Origin: JBHJHK01 sp050330975
Lineage (GTDB): Bacteria > Pseudomonadota > Gammaproteobacteria > Competibacterales > Competibacteraceae
Length of the DNA: 11,426 nt
Direction of reading: 5' to 3'
NCBI GenBank assembly: GCA_050330975.1
Contig: JBHJHK010000286.1
Location: 1-11,426, forward strand
Below the pieces are notes generated by a model that saw nothing but the letters and a program-made list of their open reading frames with translations, was not told where the DNA came from and made no database searches. Within the stretch, counting starts at the first letter, position 1; each line of letters starts with the position of its first letter. A program made the position numbers and the translations under genes. Shown here one piece after another: positions 7,168 to 11,426 of the stretch.

Positions 7168-7183
7168 TGTGATCTAGTTCACA
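7168..7183 (+). promoter_or_regulatory. CRP/Vfr-type operator
   Basis: TGTGATCTAGTTCACA is a TGTGA-N6-TCACA site with both half-sites perfect, matching the CRP (cAMP receptor protein) consensus. It begins 33 nt after the MarR stop and points at the plus-strand genes beyond. A weak -10 (TATGCT, 7218-7223) lies downstream, which would put the operator centre about 50-60 bp before the start of transcription, near activating positions. This suggests carbon- or cAMP-responsive activation of the 7305-8861 genes; the true start point is not known. Confidence 0.7.
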
Positions 7184-7304
7184 CTTGAGCCGTCTTTAAG
7201 AAGTCATCTAAACCCTTTATGCTGTTAGTGGCATATTGTGCCCTTCAGGGCGGGGCTTTGATGGGTTTCAACCGGCCATTCTTGAATGGGCTTTGAGGAT
7301 AAGA

Positions 7305-7481
7305 ATGAAAACGGGGTGCAACAGCTGGCATAGAGGGGGGTTGGTCATCATTGTGGGTGGTGACAACGTCAAGGGCAATTTTACCCTAACCGCATGCAGC
7401 GGTAACTCAAATCCCGCAATCAGGCAGTACCGTTTTCAGAACCCACTCTTACCCTCATTTTTCGACCTTTTTGTTCAATAA
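7305..7481 (+). CDS. Possible small protein, 58 aa, unrecognised
   Basis: The 370-bp stretch 7136-7505 has no recognised gene apart from the CRP-type site. Within it, an ATG at 7305 follows GAGGA (7295-7299) at good spacing and reads 58 codons to TAA. The product begins MKTGCNSWHRGGLVIIVGGD, with a short hydrophobic patch (GGLVII), two cysteines (5 and 31) and a hydrophobic C-terminus (LLPSFFDLFVQ). No family was recognised. It could be a true small protein, a leader frame in the untranslated region of the genes that follow, or chance. The frame extends further 5' from a non-ATG start, but the ATG has the better ribosome binding site. A small inverted repeat (ACCGC/GCGGT) falls inside it near 7390-7404. 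Confidence 0.25.
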   Translation: MKTGCNSWHRGGLVIIVGGDNVKGNFTLTACSGNSNPAIRQYRFQNPLLPSFFDLFVQ

Positions 7482-7505
7482 TCTAACGTTTGAAGGGGCA
7501 GATCA

Positions 7506-7793
7506 ATGATCAATGGCAAAGAGTGGACCATGGCAAATCCTCGTGAGAGGGTAGCTTTTTTGATGGGTATTGCCGCTGTTATCAGTGCTCAGTATCAGAT
7601 TCAGCAGTCCGACAGCATGTCGCCTCAAGATATCGTTGAGAAGATGGTTGCTAGATTTGCAAACGCTGATCTCTTCGACATCATCAAGCAGATCGATGCT
7701 TGGTACGCTTTGAACGAAGACCAACTGAACAGACCTGTCATTGAGACCATCTGGTTTGAGTTAGTGGCCGATCCAGAGCTACCGATGTCCTGA
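7506..7793 (+). CDS. Hypothetical small acidic helical protein
   Basis: This 95-aa protein belongs to no family I recognise. GAAGGGG (7492-7498) is a strong ribosome binding site 7 nt before the ATG, which is the main support for it being real; a second in-frame ATG at 7530 is possible. The sequence is mixed helical: a hydrophobic segment AFLMGIAAVISAQYQIQ (17-33), then an amphipathic acidic half with SPQDIVEKMVARF (39-51), DIIKQIDAWYAL (58-69) and ETIWFELVADPEL (80-92). There is no cysteine, no cleavable signal peptide and no metal motif. It is followed at 114 bp by two GNAT-fold genes on the same strand and preceded by a CRP-type operator, so it is probably part of the same transcript. Its role is unknown; adaptor or regulatory partner would only be a guess. 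Confidence 0.65.
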   Translation: MINGKEWTMANPRERVAFLMGIAAVISAQYQIQQSDSMSPQDIVEKMVARFANADLFDIIKQIDAWYALNEDQLNRPVIETIWFELVADPELPMS

Positions 7794-7907
7794 GTTTTAC
7801 TCTGATGGTGTTTTGAGCCGATCGGTGGAAATGGTTAGTTATCTGCTGCGGAAGATGCCGAAGGCGGGCATTTTGAGTTATTTTCATTTCAATTGGGGCA
7901 CGTGAAA

Positions 7908-8324
7908 ATGGCCAATCTCAACGGTAGTCAGGTAACTAACCTTCGTCCTTGGAAGATTCTCCCCGCTGATTACAAAAAGCACTTTGCCAAAGTCGCCGCC
8001 CTCGTGCCCGAACTGGTGAGCATTTTGCAGATTCATGGCTCGAAAGCCCTGGCCGATGTCAAATGCTTTGTCGCCCAGCTGGAGAATGGCACTGTCATTG
8101 GGGCAGGTGCTCTTCGGCGAGTGCCCCACAGTCCGTGGGGGCAGGTGGCTTTAAAAGTCGACGCCAGGGTTGCCGAAAAATATCGCATTACCGTAGGACG
8201 AGATCTTTTAAATAAACTCATTTTTTGTGCGCGACTTCAAAAGCTCGATGAGATCGTGCCCTCTGGTACGTTGAATGAGGACGATCCCAATGTGGATTTG
8301 TGGTTGCAGTTAGGTTTTCAATAA
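7908..8324 (+). CDS. GNAT-fold acyltransferase-like protein
   Basis: This 138-aa protein has the layout of a GCN5-related N-acetyltransferase. A helical N-terminus (DYKKHFAKVAALVPELVSIL, 21-40) is followed by strands DVKCFVAQLENGTVIGAGAL (50-69). The beta4-alpha3 region VALKVDARVAEKYRITVGRD (80-99) runs into LLNKLIFCARLQKLDEIV, and it ends in the typical VDLWLQLGF (129-137). In standard enzymes a Q/RxxGxG/A loop here holds acetyl-CoA. This protein has KYRITVGRDLL, which keeps the R and one G but is divergent, so activity is likely but unproven. The ATG at 7908 follows GGGG at 7895-7898; in-frame GTG 7902 and TTG 7893 are alternatives. The acceptor substrate is unknown. It is followed 18 nt later by a second GNAT-like gene, suggesting joint function. 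Confidence 0.75.
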   Translation: MANLNGSQVTNLRPWKILPADYKKHFAKVAALVPELVSILQIHGSKALADVKCFVAQLENGTVIGAGALRRVPHSPWGQVALKVDARVAEKYRITVGRDLLNKLIFCARLQKLDEIVPSGTLNEDDPNVDLWLQLGFQ

Positions 8325-8342
8325 AACCCAAACCTCAACCCC

Positions 8343-8861
8343 ATGATTATCTATGATGCAGACATTGGCGCTCTGAGTGAGCGCAGCAAACGCGTCTACG
8401 ATAAGTTACTGAGCAGAAAAAAGATTCCTCCCCAGGCCCACGTCGAGAATTTGGCCGATGTGCCCACTGAGCCCGTTTTGGAGTTGCGCCTTCAAGAGCT
8501 CGAAACAGATCCCCATTGGTTGCGCGCCCGGATCGAAGGACGACTCATCGAGGGTGAAAATTACGATCACGAATTGTCGAAAATTTTGCTCTACGGCGAT
8601 GAGGTCATCGGCGTCGCACTGATTTGCCGAAAGACCAAGACGGGGATTTTATACGATTCAGCGGTGATCAAGGAGGGCTGGCGGAACAGCTGGGCCAATG
8701 CATTGCTAAAGTACAAAGTTTTTAGCCACCTTCACGAGGCAGGCTTTACCAGTTGTTACAGTGTTGCCCTGCCCTGTTACCCCGATCCCCACGGGCTAGC
8801 TCGCAGTGTTGATGCTAAAATATTCAAACGGTACGCAAAGCTCAATATTAAGCTCAACTGA
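8343..8861 (+). CDS. Divergent GNAT-like protein
   Basis: This 172-aa protein looks like a diverged GNAT-fold enzyme. The N-terminal 60 residues are helical and charged. LSKILLYGDEVIGVALICRK (78-97) forms the central strands. ILYDSAVIKEGWRNSWANAL (102-121) corresponds to the cofactor-binding strand and helix, and HEAGFTSCYS (131-140) plus HGLARSVDAKIFKRY (150-164) fit the C-terminal half, where many GNATs have 'Npxa.rly.k.GF'. The usual RxxGxG/A loop reads GWRNSWANALL, so the glycines that hold the CoA pyrophosphate are missing. It may be a non-catalytic partner or use another acyl donor. The start at 8343 has no visible ribosome binding site but lies 18 nt after the previous stop, which suggests coupled translation. 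A strong terminator follows the stop codon. Confidence 0.68.
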   Translation: MIIYDADIGALSERSKRVYDKLLSRKKIPPQAHVENLADVPTEPVLELRLQELETDPHWLRARIEGRLIEGENYDHELSKILLYGDEVIGVALICRKTKTGILYDSAVIKEGWRNSWANALLKYKVFSHLHEAGFTSCYSVALPCYPDPHGLARSVDAKIFKRYAKLNIKLN

Positions 8862-8881
8862 GCCATGGACAATTCCACACA

Positions 8882-8918
8882 AAAAAGGTGAGGACTGCTG
8901 TGCAGTGCTCACCTTTTT
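8882..8918. terminator. Bidirectional rho-independent terminator
   Basis: AAAAAGGTGAG (8882-8892) pairs with CTCACCTTTTT (8908-8918). After one G-G mismatch, ACTGC (8894-8898) pairs with GCAGT (8902-8906) around a TGT loop. The stem is flanked by A and T runs, so it can end transcripts from both directions. It separates the plus-strand GNAT genes (stop at 8861) from the minus-strand glycine-rich gene (stop at 8988). Confidence 0.9.
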
Positions 8919-8987
8919 ATCTAATAAGGCCGAGTGGTATGACTAGCTAAGACAAAACTTTCCGGAGGAGGTTGTAGAGCCAAAAGC

Positions 8988-9542
8988 TTACTTACCGCCG
9001 CCTTTGCCACCGCCCTTACCGCCACCGCCTTTCTTACCATCGCCGCCGCCTTTCTTGCCGTCGTTACCTTTGCCAAAGAAGCCGCTCGCAAAGTCCACCA
9101 CACCGATGGCGACATCCATAACCCCGCCGACGACGTCACCGACAATGGGAATGTCTTCGACGATGGGCCCGAGGAAGTCACCGGCGAAATCGCCGACCAT
9201 GGCGCCAAAGGGACCGCCGAACACGGCGCCGAAGGCAGAACCGATGTCGCCCATGTCGATGTCGCCGTCCAGCAGGCCACCGAACCCGGAGAAGGGCAAA
9301 CCACCGCCCAAGCCCAAGAAGTCAGCTGCGCCACCAAAAGCATCGCCGAGGAAGCCACCGCCGATGCCGATGCCCTCAGCAAGACCCTTAAACATGTCGG
9401 CAACGTTGGGAAGGCCGGGGATGGCACCGCCGCCGATGCCGGGAAAACCGATGTCAAAGGGCAGGTTTTCGCCAATGGCACCCATACCCGCATCGAGGAC
9501 CTGACCTACAAAATTATCGCCACCAATTCCACCGATAGGCAT
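8988..9542 (-). CDS. Glycine-rich low-complexity protein with Gly/Lys repeat tail
   Basis: This 184-aa protein belongs to no family I recognise. I count 62 glycines (about 34%) and no R, H, C, T, W or Y. Residues 1-156 are hydrophobic and acidic, built from Gly with I/V/L/F/A/M and spaced D/E. Examples are GLAEGIGIGGGFLGDAFGGA (53-72) and GPIVEDIPIVGDVVGGVMDV (125-144). There is a single lysine at 52. From 157 on, the chain switches to a purely hydrophilic Gly/Lys tail with eight lysines. The ATG at 9542 follows GAGG at 8-nt spacing; a GTG at 9551 is in frame but less well placed. There is no Sec signal peptide, though an N-terminal GG (IGGIGG) could suit a type I leader. The GxxxG-rich hydrophobic middle recalls pore-forming microcins, and the overall composition recalls aggregating or surface structural proteins; neither is proven. 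Glycine-rich frames can arise by chance in GC-rich DNA, but this one has a ribosome binding site, terminator and bounded domains. Confidence 0.72.
   Translation of the reverse strand: MPIGGIGGDNFVGQVLDAGMGAIGENLPFDIGFPGIGGGAIPGLPNVADMFKGLAEGIGIGGGFLGDAFGGAADFLGLGGGLPFSGFGGLLDGDIDMGDIGSAFGAVFGGPFGAMVGDFAGDFLGPIVEDIPIVGDVVGGVMDVAIGVVDFASGFFGKGNDGKKGGGDGKKGGGGKGGGKGGGK
8991..9074 (-). repeat. Coding repeat for the Gly/Lys tail
   Basis: These 84 bases encode residues 157-184 of the glycine-rich protein as short imperfect units of the type GGC-GGT-GGC-AAG (G-G-G-K or G-K-K-G). The codons vary synonymously (AAA/AAG, GGC/GGT), so the amino-acid pattern is kept while the DNA has drifted. This fits selection on the protein rather than a very recent slippage event. 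Confidence 0.6.
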
Positions 9543-9814
9543 AATCGTCACCTCAAGTTAAATGGAAACTTGTACAGCTCTTGGGCAACGATTTCATAGC
9601 ACGATGTGCTATGAAATCAATCCCAGAACGAACTCTAGGTTAGGTGTTAGATCCCTGGAATGCAATGCGAACCCGTTCTCATCGACTTTGTTACCTTTCG
9701 GCGAAACCGCACTCAAAAAAACTCATAACCAGTTGAAATATATTATTTTTCTTTATTATTCCACGACCAGCGTAGCCAGAGATCAGGTGGCCCTGCGCCC
9801 AAGTAAGGTTGGCC
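9543..9814 (-). promoter_or_regulatory. Leader and upstream region of the glycine-rich gene, with 13-bp inverted repeat
   Basis: This 272-bp gap lies between the glycine-rich and DUF1223 genes, both on the minus strand. GATTTCATAGCAC (9590-9602) and GTGCTATGAAATC (9606-9618) form a perfect 13-bp inverted repeat with a 3-nt centre, 47 nt before the glycine-rich start. There is no T run, so it is not a plain terminator. It may be a regulator's operator or a stable 5' hairpin in the message. Further upstream, 9738-9770 is strongly AT-rich (ATATATTATTTTTC) and could contain promoter elements, but no confident -35/-10 pair could be chosen. No further gene was seen here. Confidence 0.55.
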
Positions 9815-10621
9815 TCAAGGCTCTGCAACCCATCCTCCCACAGCTTGAACAGGCCGAGGATCATCCCAACGACTCACCCAAGCCGCCAAGGCGTAGCGCT
9901 CACTGGCCGGCCAGGGTTCGGGCAGGGCCACCCTCCCCCTCAGATCGCCCCTTGCACCTGGTAGCAAAGCTGCTGCCAGAGTGTCGAGCACCACAAAGTC
10001 ATGGTGTAGGGTGCGGCGGCGGTTTTCCCCTGCTGTCACTTCAGTTGCCAAATCAAACCCCAACAGAGCCACGGTGACGGCGAGGTCGCCAACCCCCTCA
10101 GGCGCACTGGGCGCGAAGGCAATCTCCAAATGTTGCCGATCACCCCACACCTTCAGTGATCCCACCTCAGATCTCACCCTCCCGGGCAAGTCGGCACGAC
10201 GAAAGAACCCCCGCCACTCTTGGCCATCCACCACAAACCCCGGGGTATACACCGAACTCAACACATCTAGAGCGGCGTAGTGGCGCTGGCGATTGCTATG
10301 ACGAGGGCTGGCGAAGCGATCCGCCCAGCCCAAATAATTCCAATAGTCGACGTGAAACGCCACGGGTACCCACTCCCGCCATAGCCGAGGGTCTTCCTCC
10401 AGACGTGACAACCAGCGATCCGCCGGCGGACAACTGCTACATCCCTCCGAGGTGTAGAGCTCCACCAGGGCGACTTTGCCAGGCCCACTGTCCAGGGCGA
10501 TGGGTATCTCTTGAGACACTGTCTGGGCATGGCCCAGGAGACTGGAGACAAGCCCCACCACCCCGGCGAGCACCACGGCGGTCAGAGGGGCAAAACCCTC
10601 CTTGGTGTGCAACTTTGCCAT
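9815..10621 (-). CDS. DUF1223 exported thioredoxin-like protein
   Basis: This 268-aa protein belongs to the DUF1223 family, secreted proteins with a thioredoxin-like fold. The start at 10621 is preceded by AGAGG and opens a signal peptide: MAKLHTKEGFAPLT, then the hydrophobic run AVVLAGVVGLVSSLLG (15-30), with cleavage near HAQ (31-33). The conserved LVELYTSEGCSSCPPADRWL (52-71) contains the CxxC pair C61 and C64. It is followed by VPVAFHVDYWNYLGWADRFA and the SVYTPGFVVDGQEW segment, which are also family hallmarks. It probably acts in the periplasm, perhaps in thiol redox chemistry or metal handling, but the biochemical role is not established. The frame is open far upstream, across the divergent gene; that part was rejected as antisense. 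It is divergent from the DUF302 gene with a 102-bp gap. Confidence 0.88.
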   Translation of the reverse strand: MAKLHTKEGFAPLTAVVLAGVVGLVSSLLGHAQTVSQEIPIALDSGPGKVALVELYTSEGCSSCPPADRWLSRLEEDPRLWREWVPVAFHVDYWNYLGWADRFASPRHSNRQRHYAALDVLSSVYTPGFVVDGQEWRGFFRRADLPGRVRSEVGSLKVWGDRQHLEIAFAPSAPEGVGDLAVTVALLGFDLATEVTAGENRRRTLHHDFVVLDTLAAALLPGARGDLRGRVALPEPWPASERYALAAWVSRWDDPRPVQAVGGWVAEP

Positions 10622-10723
10622 GTTGAAAACCTCTGTTGATCGGGACGTAATGGCAAATCTTACGCAGTAGTGACCGTTTGCGATTCTCCCACCTTTCCAC
10701 CCCGACCCACAGGAGATCACCCC
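10622..10723. promoter_or_regulatory. Shared divergent promoter region of the DUF1223 and DUF302 genes
   Basis: The 102-bp gap must carry the start signals of both genes. A weak inverted repeat, CGTAA (10646-10650) and TTACG (10660-10664), sits in the middle. TAAGAT on the minus strand (10662-10657) is a possible -10 for the DUF1223 gene. AGGAGAT (10711-10717) is the DUF302 ribosome binding site. No strong sigma-70 promoter stands out in either direction. Confidence 0.35.
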
Positions 10724-11230
10724 ATGGCATCCACCCTCCCCCGTCGGTTGTCCATCCTCGTCGGCTGGCTCGCCCTCATCAACCTCAGCCACGCCCAAAA
10801 CCCAGTAGGCCCTGGCGCCGATGCCGGCCTGATCCACTTTAAAAGCCCAGACTCCGTGGCAGACACCGCCGACCGCTTCACCCGCATGGCCCAAGAGCGC
10901 GGGCTCAACGTCTTCACCCGGGTCGACCACAGCAGCGGTGCCCAAAGCGCCGGCTTGGAACTGCCCCCCACCGTGGTGGTGCTGTTTGGCAATCCCAAGG
11001 CCGGTACGCCCTTGATGCAGTGCCAACGCACCGTCGCCATCGACCTTCCCCAAAAGGCCCTGGTCTGGCAAGACGAGATGGGCCAAACCTGGCTGAGCTA
11101 CAACGATCCCCAGTACCTCATGGAGCGTCACCAGCTCGGGGAGGGCTGCGCCACGCCCATCCAGCGGATTGGCCAGGCCCTCAACGGTCTCGCTACAGCG
11201 GCGACAAGTCCCGAGGGCGAGGGCAACTGA
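10724..11230 (+). CDS. DUF302 domain exported protein
   Basis: This 168-aa protein is a DUF302 family member with a signal peptide: the hydrophobic segment ILVGWLALINLSHA (11-24), cleavage expected after SHA. The mature part follows the family plan. SVADTADRFTRMAQERGLNV is the helix, then FTRVDHSSGAQSAGLELPPT with the conserved D-H and spaced glycine. VVVLFGNPKAGTPLM, PQKALVWQDEMGQTWLSYND and the following LMERHQL close the domain. DUF302 proteins are small and often periplasmic; their biochemical activity is unknown. AGGAGAT at 10711-10717 decides the start over an in-frame ATG at 10670. It is transcribed away from the DUF1223 gene, and its stop is only 9 bp from the convergent CHAT gene end. 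Confidence 0.88.
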   Translation: MASTLPRRLSILVGWLALINLSHAQNPVGPGADAGLIHFKSPDSVADTADRFTRMAQERGLNVFTRVDHSSGAQSAGLELPPTVVVLFGNPKAGTPLMQCQRTVAIDLPQKALVWQDEMGQTWLSYNDPQYLMERHQLGEGCATPIQRIGQALNGLATAATSPEGEGN

Positions 11231-11239
11231 GCCCCACGT

Positions 11240-11426
11240 CTAAAGCCAGTTGCCGATAATGAGGAATGGGGCCCAGTAAAATGGATGCTCAAAGCGCCGT
11301 TGATCGATGAGGCGCCGCTGGGCCAACCGCAACGCCTGGGCTTTGCTCTGCCCGGGCGTTTGTAACGCTCGATAAAATTCCCCCGCCAGCAACGCCGTCG
11401 CCTCATCGCTGATAAACCACAGGCTC
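11240..11426 (-). CDS. CHAT domain protein, C-terminal fragment
   Basis: This is the last 61 codons of a minus-strand gene that starts beyond the right edge. The sequence SLWFISDEATALLAGEFYRA, then SKAQALRLAQRRLI and finally HPFYWAPFLIIGNW, is the standard C-terminal end of CHAT domains (caspase HetF associated with TPRs), which are clan CD protease-like. The catalytic His and Cys lie earlier in the domain and are outside the window, so activity cannot be judged. Such proteins usually have N-terminal TPR repeats; some take part in signalling or defence. The stop (11240-11242) is 9 bp from the stop of the convergent DUF302 gene, with no room for a terminator between them. Confidence 0.85.
   Translation of the reverse strand, partial: SLWFISDEATALLAGEFYRALQTPGQSKAQALRLAQRRLIDQRRFEHPFYWAPFLIIGNWL

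Noticed and set aside
7136..7505. tRNA or structured non-coding RNA in the gap after the MarR gene
   Set aside because: No cloverleaf or strong extended stem was found; only a 5-bp ACCGC/GCGGT repeat is visible.
9004..9504. Plus-strand proline-rich frame (166 codons) opposite the Gly-rich gene
   Set aside because: A Pro/Lys/Ser-only composition is what the reverse of Gly-rich coding gives; it has no ribosome binding site and runs into the terminator from the wrong side.
10622..11131. N-terminal extension of the DUF1223 protein across the divergent gene
   Set aside because: The extension is antisense to the DUF302 gene and would hide the signal peptide.
11128..11406. Minus-strand 92-codon Arg-rich frame at the right end
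   Set aside because: It is out of frame with the clearly recognised CHAT domain C-terminus and overlaps the DUF302 gene.

Overview
The window is GC-rich, gene-dense bacterial DNA that looks gammaproteobacterial, possibly an Oceanospirillales- or Pseudomonas-like marine or halophilic organism. The support is a Pseudomonas-type sulfite reductase followed by a DUF934 gene, a textbook CRP-type operator and a TAXI-type TRAP binding protein. No RNA gene, CRISPR array or transposase gene was seen; genus cannot be fixed from the sequence.

Left part (1-4110, minus strand). Reading in the direction of transcription, a long fusion protein (class II-type photolyase plus a renalase-like FAD amine oxidase) overlaps by one base with a DUF2256-DUF3253 zinc-ribbon protein. 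This is followed by a periplasmic TAXI solute-binding protein with no transporter membrane subunit in view. A GC-rich hairpin ends that unit. At the window edge is what may be the start of another minus-strand gene, broken by a run of seven G/C.

Centre (4111-7135, plus strand). A divergent AT-rich control region precedes cysI and its DUF934 partner, a two-gene assimilatory sulfite-reduction operon. A MarR-family regulator follows, with a perfect palindrome ahead of it.

Accessory-looking part (7136-9814). Base composition drops by eye and recognisable functions thin out. A near-perfect CRP-type operator precedes a doubtful 58-codon frame, an unrecognised 95-aa acidic protein and two consecutive divergent GNAT-fold proteins. 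Facing them across a strong bidirectional terminator is a 184-aa protein that is one-third glycine, has no R/H/C/T/W/Y, and ends in a Gly/Lys repeat tail. Its leader carries a perfect 13-bp inverted repeat. This block is the best candidate for something undescribed: a low-complexity hydrophobic protein beside possible acyltransferases. The functional link between them is inference only.

Right part (9815-11426). Two exported proteins, DUF1223 (thioredoxin-like, minus) and DUF302 (plus), are divergently transcribed from a 102-bp gap. The C-terminus of a CHAT-domain (caspase-like) protein enters from the right edge on the minus strand.
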